From Pseudomonadales bacterium (GTDB taxonomy: Bacteria; Pseudomonadota; Gammaproteobacteria; Pseudomonadales; Azotimanducaceae), in contig JAPYNO010000013.1 of assembly GCA_028283025.1 (NCBI GenBank), positions 1 through 51,234 on the forward strand: a DNA stretch of 51,234 nucleotides, written 5' to 3'. A model generated the notes under the pieces. It saw only the letters and a list, made by a program, of their open reading frames with translations. It did not search any database and was not told the origin of the DNA. Below are positions 16,822-27,280 of this stretch, one piece after another. Both the position numbers and the translations under genes were made by a program. Every line of letters starts with the position of its first letter. Position 1 is the stretch's first letter.

Positions 16822-17990
16822 TGAACGACATCCTTGAGGCTGTCGATGGGTCGATAGCGGCCCGACTCGTCGATGACGGTCAGGAAGACCTGATCGGACC
16901 CTTGATTGTCGCCTTCCGAAAAGCTCATTTGAAAACCACTGAGATCGAAGTCATCACCGACCAACAGACTATCCAAAAAGGTCTGACGACTGAGCTCTTC
17001 GCCCGCAAGCTCAAGTGCCTTCACGGCAAGGCGCCCTGCCAAATAGCCTTCGAGCGAGACGAATCCTGGCTCGGCTTCAGGGCTGACCTGCTTGAGCGCA
17101 CGTCGATACGCAACCACGACATTTGGCGAGTCCGCCCAAGGAAAGGGCACCACTTGGCTGACAACCGTGCCTTGCGCCCGATGCCCGAGCGAGCGAGCGA
17201 GCGCATTGCTGCCAACGAAGGAAATAGTCAGCATCAAAGGATGGAAGTCGAGCCTGTCCGCCCAAGCGATGACCGAGGCCACAGGCTCGTAAGCGCCAAT
17301 CAAAATCACGGCATCAGGCTGCATGGCCACCAAGTCAAGTAAACCAGTCTTCACGGCCGTGGTGTTGCGCCTGTACACGCTCACCACTGAGGGCTCCATA
17401 TCGCGTCTTGCGAGCGCTCGGGTCACCCCCGAATAGCCTGCTTGGCCGAAGGAGTCCTCTTGATACATGACACCGATGCGTCTCATGCCAAGGTCAGCAA
17501 CCAAGTACGCGACGAGTTCTTCGGTCTCTTGATAGTAGGATGCACGCAGGTTGATGATGTTCTCAGGCGCGTTTGTTCGCAGCAGTTCGGCGCCCGTGAA
17601 AGGGGCAATATAGGGTACGCCCGCGTCCGCGGCGACTGGCACGGCGGCGCGTGAAGTGGGTGTGCCGACGGCGCCAATCAGTGCAAATACTCTCTCTTTT
17701 TCAATCAGCCGGCGGGTGTTGATGACTGCGGCTTCCGGCTCATACGCATCGTCGAGCGAGCGAAGTTCAAGTGTTCGACCTGCCACGCCGCCTTGCTCGT
17801 TGGCTTCATGGAACGCTGCTCGGATACCGAGGCGCATGGCCTGCCCAAGTTCGCCCGCCGGACCTGTCAATCCGGCTGACTGACCAAACAGCACACGTTC
17901 GTCAGTGACACCTGGGATCGTTGTCTGCTGTGCCGAGGCCAACGAACAGGCGCACAGCAAGCTCAGCACGAAAAGCAGGTGCGCTGGCAT
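16818..17990 (-). CDS. Periplasmic ligand-binding protein (branched-chain amino acid type)
   Basis: After a signal peptide (MPAHLLFVLSLLCACSLASA) the protein of 390 residues follows the Peripla_BP_6 pattern: VLFGQSAGLTGPAGELGQAMRLG, VFALIGAVGTPTSRAAVPVA and AGYSGVTRALARR. Such proteins bind amino acids, amides or small carboxylates. No ABC permease or ATPase genes are near; the gene lies between an RsbW-like kinase and a sensor kinase, so a sensory rather than transport role is likely. The ATG at 17990 shares a base with the stop of the upstream gene (TGATG), supporting this start over one nine codons earlier. Confidence 0.9.
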   Translation of the reverse strand: MPAHLLFVLSLLCACSLASAQQTTIPGVTDERVLFGQSAGLTGPAGELGQAMRLGIRAAFHEANEQGGVAGRTLELRSLDDAYEPEAAVINTRRLIEKERVFALIGAVGTPTSRAAVPVAADAGVPYIAPFTGAELLRTNAPENIINLRASYYQETEELVAYLVADLGMRRIGVMYQEDSFGQAGYSGVTRALARRDMEPSVVSVYRRNTTAVKTGLLDLVAMQPDAVILIGAYEPVASVIAWADRLDFHPLMLTISFVGSNALARSLGHRAQGTVVSQVVPFPWADSPNVVVAYRRALKQVSPEAEPGFVSLEGYLAGRLAVKALELAGEELSRQTFLDSLLVGDDFDLSGFQMSFSEGDNQGSDQVFLTVIDESGRYRPIDSLKDVVQ

Positions 17991-18448
17991 CAGGTCGTTC
18001 TCTTCTTGACTAGGCAAATATGGTTGCGGTTCGCTTCACGTTTGTAGCTCACCTCATCCATCATGGTGCGCACGAAGTGCACGCCTAAGCCGCCGACACT
18101 TCGCTCCATCAGGTCGGATTCCAAGTCTGGCTGAGGTGCCTCGTGAAATGGGTCGAAGGCCTTGCCGTTGTCGGAATAATCGATTCTGATGGAATCATCG
18201 TCTTCCGAAATGCTGATTTCGATGATGCCCTGAGTAGCCTTGTGATCTTTGTTGGCATCGTTGGCATCGTCATCCGCATTGAAGCCGTAACTGGCGGTGT
18301 TGACGGTGAGTTCTTCGAGCACGAGCTGCACTTGGTAGATGAGACCGGCATCCCAATTGGCTTTTTCGCCGAGTGTCGCGAGCGCTGGCTCAATAGTGTC
18401 CAATTGGTCAAGATCTGCCACCACCTGTAAGTGCAAGATCTGCTTCAT
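17990..18448 (-). CDS. RsbW-like anti-sigma/switch kinase (HATPase)
   Basis: The 152-residue protein has the GHKL ATPase motifs of serine kinases that act in partner switching: the N box QLVLEELTVNTASYGF (N50), a G1 box DYSDNGKAFDPF and a G2-like GGLGVHFVRTMMD. It should phosphorylate the STAS antagonist and, when free, bind a sigma factor or another target. No target gene is adjacent. It follows the REC-PP2C gene by 23 bases and is translationally coupled to the binding-protein gene. An acidic stretch with repeated DAND/DANK residues (59-67) interrupts the fold and may be a flexible loop. Confidence 0.9.
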   Translation of the reverse strand: MKQILHLQVVADLDQLDTIEPALATLGEKANWDAGLIYQVQLVLEELTVNTASYGFNADDDANDANKDHKATQGIIEISISEDDDSIRIDYSDNGKAFDPFHEAPQPDLESDLMERSVGGLGVHFVRTMMDEVSYKREANRNHICLVKKRTT

Positions 18449-18471
18449 GGCGCGTGTGCCTGCTGCCGTCC

Positions 18472-19629
18472 CTAGTGCCTGCAGAAGGCAAGGAATGTGA
18501 TGTCATCCGATTGCGACGCGCCGGAGACGAATTCGTGGACAGCATCCAAGACGCTAGCTGTCATTTCGGCTGCATTACCGGCACCAAGCTTGCCAAGAGC
18601 TTCGGTGAGGCGAGTCATGCCAAACTGCTCCTCGTCGTCGCGGGCGGCCTCGGTCACTCCATCGGTGAACATGGCAACCCGGTCGCCTGCTTCGAGTTTG
18701 ACAGTGTGCTGCCCAAACTCAGCGCCTTTTGCGATGCCGAGGGCGATGCCGCCGGTATTGGGCTGGACTTCGGCCGAGCCGTCCTTGCGCAGGACGATGG
18801 GCGGGTCGTGCCCACCGCTCGCATAAGTGAGTTCGCCCGATCTGGGATCGTAGACTGCATAGAGCACGGTGACGAACATCGCGGTGGTGTTGTCGGCCTC
18901 AAGGAGATCATTCACTTCGGCGAGCACTTCTTGGGGTTCACTGTGACCGATGGCCGCGCCTTTGATCAACGTTCGGCTCGACATCATGAAGAGTGCCGCA
19001 GGCACGCCCTTATCCGACACATCGGCGATGGTCATGCCAATCTTTCCGTCCTTGAGCGGCACGAAGTCATAGAAGTCGCCGCCGACATCGCGCGCTGGCG
19101 TCATGCTGGCGTACAGGCCGAACTGATCGGATTTTGGAAACACGGTTGGCAGGATCGACTGCTGCATCTGGTTGGCGACGCCGAGCTCATGCTCAATCGC
19201 GACGAGCTTGTCGCGTGATTTAAGCGCATCACGCAGCATCTCAAGATGATCGAGTGTGCGGTCGATGGTGACGCGGAGATCTTCAAAATCAATGGGCTTT
19301 GTGACAAAGTCAAAAGCTCCGCGGTTCATCGCCGTGCGTATGTTCTTCATATCGCCATAGGCCGACACGATGACCGACTTGACGTTCGGGTCCACCTTGG
19401 GAATCTGCTCAAGCAGAGTAAGGCCGTCCATGTGTGGCATGTTGATGTCGGAGACCACCATATCGATGTCGTCTCTATCGGTGAGGACTTTGAGCGCCTC
19501 TATGCCGTTTGCCGCAAATTCGAAGAGGTATTCACCACGCCTTATTTCGCGGCGCATTCGCTGCACGACCAAGTGTTCGATATCTGGTTCGTCGTCAACC
19601 ACCAGAATCCGATGCTGTTTCTTGCTCAA
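18472..19629 (-). CDS. Response regulator with PP2C (SpoIIE-type) phosphatase domain
   Basis: Residues 1-125 form a receiver: VVDDEPD near the start, the phosphoacceptor D61 in VVSDINMPHMDG and a conserved lysine in FVTKPID. After a short helical linker (130-165) residues from about 180 form a PP2C domain with DVGGDFYDFVPL, IADVSDKGVPAALFM and FTDGVTEA, containing the metal-binding aspartates. It should dephosphorylate the STAS antagonist under control of receiver phosphorylation, similar to RsbU, HsbR or CrsR, but the RsbW domain here is a separate gene. It is the first gene of the minus-strand operon. Confidence 0.94.
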   Translation of the reverse strand: MSKKQHRILVVDDEPDIEHLVVQRMRREIRRGEYLFEFAANGIEALKVLTDRDDIDMVVSDINMPHMDGLTLLEQIPKVDPNVKSVIVSAYGDMKNIRTAMNRGAFDFVTKPIDFEDLRVTIDRTLDHLEMLRDALKSRDKLVAIEHELGVANQMQQSILPTVFPKSDQFGLYASMTPARDVGGDFYDFVPLKDGKIGMTIADVSDKGVPAALFMMSSRTLIKGAAIGHSEPQEVLAEVNDLLEADNTTAMFVTVLYAVYDPRSGELTYASGGHDPPIVLRKDGSAEVQPNTGGIALGIAKGAEFGQHTVKLEAGDRVAMFTDGVTEAARDDEEQFGMTRLTEALGKLGAGNAAEMTASVLDAVHEFVSGASQSDDITFLAFCRH

Positions 19630-19734
19630 GCTAGTTTCCTCTAAGCTGATAGCCTCATTGTGCCGTACTTGCGAGGATGATGCACCTGTAGCGTTAAGAT
19701 CGGAGTCGCTTACAGGCTCTAAACAAGACCTTCC

Positions 19735-20463
19735 CTACATCAAACCCAACTCCATCATTGATGCGCTCTCGCTGGCGGTGACGACAATATGGTCGAGGAC
19801 GCGCACATCGACGAGGTCGAGCAGCCGCTTCAGCGAGCGGGTGATTTCGATATCGGCATCGCTCGGGCGGACATCGCCGGAGGGGTGGTTGTGGCAGAAG
19901 ACGAGTGCCGCTGAGTTGAGCGACATGGCGCTACGCAGCACTTCGCGAAAATAGATGTTGGTCGAATTGACGGTGCCGAAAAAGAGCTCGCGAAATTCAA
20001 TAAGCTTGTGGCGCGTGTCAAGAAACATGGCCGCGAATACTTCGGTATCGTTGCGGCCGAGTCGCAGTTCGAAGTAGCGGCGCACCTCACCCGCTGATGT
20101 ATACGATTCTCCGCGTGCGAGTGGTAGGGCGGCGCTGCGCTCGGCGAGCGCGAAAACCGCGAGCAGGGTCACGCGCAGTTCCGCATCTTCGAATATGTGC
20201 GCGCCGGAGGGCAGTTCCGCAGCCCTTCGCAGCGCATTCAGGCTACCGTGCTCGGAGAGCAGTTGCCGGGCGTAGACATGCGCATCTTCCCCAAGTTGCG
20301 GACGCAGGACGAGCGCAAGCAATTCGCTGTCGCACAGCGCATCCGCGCCGCGCTCGCACACGCGCACTCTTGGATGCGCTTCGTGGTCGCCCGGCAGATT
20401 GGAACGCAAGGTGATATGGTGCGAAATTGGCTGCCGCCGCGTATCGAGCGCGTCTGCGGGCAT
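19735..20463 (-). CDS. radC: RadC-family JAB1/MPN metalloprotein
   Basis: The 242-residue product has a helical N-terminal part with RGADALCDSELLALVLRPQ and the RadC JAB domain with EVFAAMFLDTRHKLI, FREVLRSAM and the zinc-type motif HNHPSGDVRPSD near residue 191. The biochemical role is unsettled despite the name DNA repair protein. I chose the ATG at 20463: the frame extends to 20598, but that part would overlap the coaBC start and has no likeness to the family. It is divergent from coaBC with about 50 bases between, the common radC-coaBC arrangement in proteobacteria. Confidence 0.92.
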   Translation of the reverse strand: MPADALDTRRQPISHHITLRSNLPGDHEAHPRVRVCERGADALCDSELLALVLRPQLGEDAHVYARQLLSEHGSLNALRRAAELPSGAHIFEDAELRVTLLAVFALAERSAALPLARGESYTSAGEVRRYFELRLGRNDTEVFAAMFLDTRHKLIEFRELFFGTVNSTNIYFREVLRSAMSLNSAALVFCHNHPSGDVRPSDADIEITRSLKRLLDLVDVRVLDHIVVTASESASMMELGLM

Positions 20464-20513
20464 CGTATGATTCTTGAGGTACAGGTCGGGCACGGGCAAG
20501 GTCGAGAAGACAC

Positions 20514-22640
<2,127 letters not shown>

Positions 22641-22661
<21 letters not shown>

Positions 22662-23348
22662 CTCGACTAACTCTTCAATCCCCGCTTTGCCGAGCCTGAG
22701 CAGCGATTCGAGCGCCGACATTTCAAAAGGCTCGCCTTCAGCAGTGCCTTGCACCTCAATCACCCGTCCTTCGGCGGTCATAACGAGATTGAGGTCTGCT
22801 TCGGCCACATGGTCTTCCTTGTAGTCGAGGTCGAGCACAGGTGTGCCGCGATAGATGCCGACCGAGACCGCGGCGATCTGATGCGCCAGCACTTTCTCTG
22901 CGAGACCAATGCCGTCGAGTGCTTCATGGACGGCTATCCAAGCGCCGGTGATTGATGCCGTGCGCGTGCCGCCGTCGGCCTGTAGGACATCACAATCCAC
23001 ATGCAGCGTGCGCTCGCCGAGCGCCTTGAAATTGAGCCCGGCGCGCAGCGAACGGCCAATCAAACGTTGGATCTCAACGCTGCGCCCTTGCTGACGACCG
23101 CGCGTTGCGTCGCGCTGTCCGCGTTCTCTTGTCGCGCCCGGCAGCATCGAATACTCCGCGGTCAGCCAGCCGCGCCCTTGCCCTTTCATGAATCTCGGTA
23201 CGCCATCGCCGATGCTGACAGTGCAGAGCACGCGCGTCGCGCCCATTTCCATCAGCACCGAGCCATGCGGGGCGCTCGTGAATCCTCTCGTGATGTTGAC
23301 TTCACGAAGCTCGTCCGTGCGCCTGCCACTTGGGCGTAAACCAGTCAA
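22641..23348 (-). CDS. rph: Ribonuclease PH
   Basis: The 235-residue enzyme trims tRNA 3' ends by phosphorolysis. Motifs are [46 protein letters not shown] with [19 protein letters not shown], and [18 protein letters not shown]. The start is a TTG at 23348; no in-frame ATG precedes the conserved RPSGR, so this or a nearby non-ATG start must be used. Length matches the family (about 238). It is divergent from gmk, the common gammaproteobacterial neighbour. Confidence 0.95.
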
Positions 23349-23405
23349 TTGCGGGGGTCGTGCTCATTCGTGACTCATCATTATACGATTGACAGGCGTG
23401 GTGCT

Positions 23406-23435
23406 TTGAGCGGTAAGAAACTCATCATGTAGAAT
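23406..23435 (+). promoter_or_regulatory. Possible gmk promoter
   Basis: TTGAGC (23406-23411) and TAGAAT (23430-23435) are separated by 18 bases and lie 41 bases before the gmk ATG. A perfect TTGACA also occurs at 23389 but has only a poor -10 partner. Assigned by consensus likeness only. Confidence 0.4.
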
Positions 23436-23475
23436 CGCCCCTCATTTGATTCTGCGAGACCTCGCAAATCACCGA

Positions 23476-24117
23476 ATGTCGCTGAGAAAACATTCCGCAT
23501 CACTTGTTGTGCTTGTCTCGGCGCCTTCCGGCGCAGGCAAGACGAGCCTTGTGCGCGAACTCATGCAGCGTGACGGCAGTTTGAAGATGGGCATTTCGCA
23601 TACCACTCGGCCACTTCGCGGCAAGGAGCGCGATGGGCACGACTATTATTTTGTGTCGCGGGAGGAATTTGTTGCGATGCGCGAACGTGGGGAGTTTCTT
23701 GAGAGCGCTCAAGTGTTCGGCTACTTTTATGGCACTTCGCGTCCGATGATCGAAGCGCTCACGAGTGACGGCAGCGACATCATCCTAGAGATCGACACTC
23801 AAGGGGCGGCGCAGCTGCGCGCGAGCGGGTTTGCCGATACGAGCGTCTTTATCCTGCCGCCAGCACTCGATTCCTTGGCCAATCGTCTGACCGGGCGCGC
23901 ATCGGACGCGAAATCCGTCATTGATGGTCGGCTTGCCGAGGCGAGGCGTGAAATGTCACAGTACAAAGACTATGACTATGTGCTCGTCAACGAGGACTTT
24001 GAGGCTGCGGTATGCGCCCTTGGCGATGTGATTCGCGCCGAGCGCTATCGCACGAAAAAAATGGAAATCAAACGTCACGCCCTGTTGCGTTCCCTCACTG
24101 AAGGGGCGGAGATTTAA
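23476..24117 (+). CDS. gmk: Guanylate kinase
   Basis: This 213-residue enzyme converts GMP to GDP. It has the P-loop SAPSGAGKTSL, the GMP-binding region HTTRPLRGKERDGHDYYFVS, ILEIDTQGA and the lid GRASDAKSVIDGRL. The ATG at 23476 gives the usual length; a TTG at 23446 would add ten residues with no family likeness. The TAA stop is followed directly by the GTG start of topA, so the two are probably translated from one message. The rpoZ gene that often follows gmk is absent. Confidence 0.96.
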   Translation: MSLRKHSASLVVLVSAPSGAGKTSLVRELMQRDGSLKMGISHTTRPLRGKERDGHDYYFVSREEFVAMRERGEFLESAQVFGYFYGTSRPMIEALTSDGSDIILEIDTQGAAQLRASGFADTSVFILPPALDSLANRLTGRASDAKSVIDGRLAEARREMSQYKDYDYVLVNEDFEAAVCALGDVIRAERYRTKKMEIKRHALLRSLTEGAEI

Positions 24118-26685
24118 GTGGCGCAGTCGCTCGTCATCGTTGAGTCGCCAGCCAAGGCGTCCACCATCAATCGCTATCTCGGCAAGGACTATGTGGTCAA
24201 GTCAAGCGTTGGGCATGTGCGCGATCTCAAGAAACGCGGCATGGGGCTCGAACCAGAAAATGGTTGGAAAGCGCACTACGAAGTGGACCCTGGCAAGGAG
24301 AAGGTGGTTGCCGAGCTCAAGCGCGCCGCGTCCAAGTCCAACTCGGTCTATCTTGCCACCGACCTCGACCGCGAGGGCGAGGCCATCGCGTGGCACCTTC
24401 GCGAGCTTATCGGCGGCGATTTGAGCCGCTTCAAGCGCGTCATCTTCAGCGAAATCACGCAAAAGGCGATCAGGGAGGCCTTCGCACATCCGACCGAACT
24501 CAATATGGATCGGGTCAACGCGCAGCAGGCGCGGCGATTCTTGGACAGGGTGGTTGGCTTTGAATTATCGCCGCTGCTGTGGCAGCGCATTGCGCGCGGC
24601 TTATCAGCGGGGCGCGTGCAATCGGTGGCGGTACGCATGATTGTTGAGCGCGAGCGCGAGATCCGCGAATTCGTGCCGGTTGCCTATTGGCAAATCTACG
24701 CTGACCTGAGGCGTGATACGGAGTGCGGCAAAGATGGGCCTTACGCTTTTCAAGTCGCTGGCGCCGATGGCAAAAAGGCCGAGCGGTTCGATGAACAAGA
24801 AGCCAAGTCGCTTGTCGAGCGGCTCGGCGCGGCCGCTCGCATTGATTCGCTCAAGCGCACTGAGCGCAAGAGCCAAAACCGACCCGCGCCACCGCTGATT
24901 ACTTCGACCTTGCAACGCGAGGCGACGACGCGGCTTGGCTTCGGCATCGCGCGCACCATGCGACTTGCGCAGCAGCTCTACGAGGCTGGCGCCATCACCT
25001 ATATGCGCACCGACTCGACCAACCTGTCGAGCGATGCGATCACAGCTTGCCGCGAGCATATCAAGCGCGCCTATGGCGACAAGTATCTGCCTGCGAAGCC
25101 GCGCGTCTACAGCAGCCGCGCGAGTGCGCAAGAGGCGCACGAGGCGATACGACCAACCGATGTCAGCAAACTGCCAGCGTCGATCAGCCTTGGCAAAGAC
25201 ACAGCCCAGGCGCGTCGTTTGTATGAACTCGTTTGGCGACGATTCGTCGCCTGCCAGATGAGCGATGCCTTGACGCTGTCCGTGAGCCTGCTCGCCGAAA
25301 CCGATGGCATTTCGCTCAAGCGCACCGGCACGAGCATTCTCTTTGACGGTTTCGGGCGCGTCGCGCCGAAAAGCAACAAGGAGGAAGTGGTGATGCCGGA
25401 TTGGCAGGGCTTTTCGGCCGGTGCAGAGGACGATTCCACGCTGATCGAGATTCAAAAGGACATCAAGTCCGAAAAGAAATTCACCAAGCCGAAACCGCGC
25501 TTCACCGAGGCGGGGCTCGTGCGCGAGCTTGAAAAGCACGGTATCGGGCGTCCTTCGACCTATGCGAGCATCATCCAAACCATTCAGGCACGCGGTTATG
25601 TGCGACTTGAGGGCAAAGCCTTTTCGGCCGAGCCCATCGGCGAGGTGGTGACTGATCGCCTCAAAGACTGCTTCCCGAAGCTTATGGACTATGGGTTCAC
25701 GTCTGATCTCGAAGGCGATCTTGATGAAATCGCGCTCGGCAAGCGCGACTGGTTGAACGTGCTCGATGGTTTTCACGGGGAATTTTCAGCTTTGCTCGAC
25801 GGCGCGCGCGCATCCGAGAGCGGCATGAGGCGCGCACCCGCAATCGAATCGCCCGTCGCCTGCCCGAACTGCGGGCGTGCGATGAAGCTTCGCATCGGCA
25901 AGTCCGGGATGTTCCTTGGCTGCTCCGGCTATGACCTGCCGGAGGCCGAGCGCTGTCGGCAGACGCTGTCGCTTGACTTGATTGATATGCCGCAGGAAGA
26001 CAGCGAGCAGGCCGTTGTTCGAGCGCCTTGCGAGATCTGCGGCGCGCCTATGGACCTGATGCGTGCTGGCAATGTCGGCAAGCTGCATGTGTGCGCACGC
26101 CGGCCGGTGTGTCCCGGAATGCGCTACGAAGAGGGCCATTTGGCACCGGATCCGCTTGCGACCAGCCATCACGAATGCGACCGCTGCGGCAGTGCCTTGC
26201 TTGCCAAGAAAGGTCGATTCGGGCCGTTCTTCGCGTGCAGCAATCCCAACTGCGGCAATACCCGCAAGATGCTAAAAAATGGTGACCCAGCGCCACCGCG
26301 CATGACGCCCATCCCTATGCCAGACTTGCCGTGCGCCAAGGCGGACGATCATTTCGTGCTCCGAGAAGGTGCGCGCGGACTGTTCTTGGCGGCGAGCAAG
26401 TATCCAAAGCACCGTGAATCACGCTCCCCCAAGGTGAGCGAGATTGCGCACCTGACGGATGCGCTCCCAGAAAAGCTACAGTATCTAGCGCGTGCGCCGC
26501 AAGCCGATCCGGACGGCAATGCAACCGATATTCGCTACTCGGTGAAGTCCGGGTCTTATCTTGCAGGCATCAAAGGCGAGAAGCAAAGCAAGTGGCGCGC
26601 CCTCTATGACGATAAGAAGGATGCCTGGAGCTGGCTCGAAGCTGTGTCAGGCAAAACCAACAAATCTGCTACAAAAAAGAGCTAG
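24118..26685 (+). CDS. topA: DNA topoisomerase I
   Basis: The 855-residue type IA topoisomerase relaxes negative supercoils. It has the Toprim domain LVIVESPAKASTINRYLG with TDLDREGEAIAWHL, and the active tyrosine Y295 in GAITYMRTDSTNLS. The C-terminal third has three cysteine clusters of the zinc-ribbon type (CPNC...C, CEICG...C, CDRCG...C around residues 581, 640 and 685) and a further domain ending in a lysine-rich tail. The length is close to the 865 residues of E. coli TopA. It starts with GTG immediately after the gmk stop. Confidence 0.96.
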   Translation: MAQSLVIVESPAKASTINRYLGKDYVVKSSVGHVRDLKKRGMGLEPENGWKAHYEVDPGKEKVVAELKRAASKSNSVYLATDLDREGEAIAWHLRELIGGDLSRFKRVIFSEITQKAIREAFAHPTELNMDRVNAQQARRFLDRVVGFELSPLLWQRIARGLSAGRVQSVAVRMIVEREREIREFVPVAYWQIYADLRRDTECGKDGPYAFQVAGADGKKAERFDEQEAKSLVERLGAAARIDSLKRTERKSQNRPAPPLITSTLQREATTRLGFGIARTMRLAQQLYEAGAITYMRTDSTNLSSDAITACREHIKRAYGDKYLPAKPRVYSSRASAQEAHEAIRPTDVSKLPASISLGKDTAQARRLYELVWRRFVACQMSDALTLSVSLLAETDGISLKRTGTSILFDGFGRVAPKSNKEEVVMPDWQGFSAGAEDDSTLIEIQKDIKSEKKFTKPKPRFTEAGLVRELEKHGIGRPSTYASIIQTIQARGYVRLEGKAFSAEPIGEVVTDRLKDCFPKLMDYGFTSDLEGDLDEIALGKRDWLNVLDGFHGEFSALLDGARASESGMRRAPAIESPVACPNCGRAMKLRIGKSGMFLGCSGYDLPEAERCRQTLSLDLIDMPQEDSEQAVVRAPCEICGAPMDLMRAGNVGKLHVCARRPVCPGMRYEEGHLAPDPLATSHHECDRCGSALLAKKGRFGPFFACSNPNCGNTRKMLKNGDPAPPRMTPIPMPDLPCAKADDHFVLREGARGLFLAASKYPKHRESRSPKVSEIAHLTDALPEKLQYLARAPQADPDGNATDIRYSVKSGSYLAGIKGEKQSKWRALYDDKKDAWSWLEAVSGKTNKSATKKS

Positions 26686-26731
26686 GTGCCTGCGCGCAGG
26701 CTACTAGCAAATTTGATAGTAAGCGAATATT

Positions 26732-26783
26732 TTGTTACGCTATTCGTAACAACTACCGAATTTGTTCGAAACGATAAGCGTTT
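26732..26783 (+). promoter_or_regulatory. Two operator-like inverted repeats upstream of the small HTH gene
   Basis: TTGTTACG (26732-26739) and CGTAACAA (26745-26752) form a perfect 8-base inverted repeat with a 5-base spacer. A second, AAACG (26769-26773) with CGTTT (26779-26783), has the same 5-base spacer, and the two centres are 34 bases apart, about three helical turns. This AT-rich 247-base gap sits between topA and the HTH gene, so autoregulation by the HTH protein is a reasonable guess. Confidence 0.4.
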
Positions 26784-26932
26784 TCAGTTACATAATGGCT
26801 CAATTGCAAGATTATTAGTTTTGCACGCCTAGGAGTGTTGGTGAAAGGAGGCGAAAAGGCCCCCCTACGCGAGCGATTCGAGGCACTTTCAAACGAATTC
26901 AGGCTTTGAAAAGCGAATGAAGGCTATCCAAC

Positions 26933-27148
26933 ATGACCCCAAATCGAATTAAAAAGGAACTCAAGCGTCGCAACATATCGCAGGTTCAAATTGCTCAGGA
27001 TCTCGGTAAGTCGGCGGCTGCCGTATCGCTCGTGGTGAACGGCAAGAGCCGCTCGCGCCTTATTGAAGAGCATGTCGCGACGCTGCTTGGTCGGGAGCGG
27101 TTTGATATCTGGAAGCCGACTCGTTCCGTGATGTCCGACAACGACTAG
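26933..27148 (+). CDS. Small HTH DNA-binding protein (Ner/Nlp-like)
   Basis: The 71-residue protein consists of one helix-turn-helix unit: RIKKELKRRNISQVQIAQDL followed by GKSAAAVSLVVNGKSRSR, and a short tail ending in acidic residues. It resembles small phage-type regulators (Ner, Nlp) and stand-alone Cro-like proteins. An AAGG motif lies about 10 bases before the ATG. It is a single-gene unit, with a strong terminator behind it and inverted repeats before it. The target genes are unknown; the sulfotransferase pair downstream is one candidate, but the terminator separates them. Confidence 0.82.
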   Translation: MTPNRIKKELKRRNISQVQIAQDLGKSAAAVSLVVNGKSRSRLIEEHVATLLGRERFDIWKPTRSVMSDND

Positions 27149-27173
27149 CCGCATTCCTTGCCAATTGAACTTT

Positions 27174-27206
27174 CGCGCTCGCACGCCCATGTGCAAGCGC
27201 GTTTTT
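27174..27206 (+). terminator. Rho-independent terminator
   Basis: A hairpin pairs CGCGC and GCAC (27174-27184) with GTGC and GCGCG (27191-27201) around a six-base loop, with a two-by-two internal mismatch, and is followed by five T residues (27202-27206). It ends the transcript of the small HTH gene. Confidence 0.75.
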
Positions 27207-27280
27207 CTTGCGCTTCCCGTAGGTACACTATCCACCCGTACAGGGTTTTCGAGAGAAGTTCACCTACATGCTGACTCGAC

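Noticed and set aside
18454..19218. 254-codon plus-strand open frame
   Set aside because: It is antisense to the REC-PP2C gene and has no family likeness.
24604..25776. 390-codon open frame on the minus strand
   Set aside because: It lies wholly antisense to topA, has no ribosome binding site or recognisable domain, and is explained by high GC and codon bias of topA.
26688..26701. GCCTGCGCGCAGGC palindrome after topA as a terminator
   Set aside because: It leaves almost no loop and is not followed by a T run; the topA terminator is not identified.
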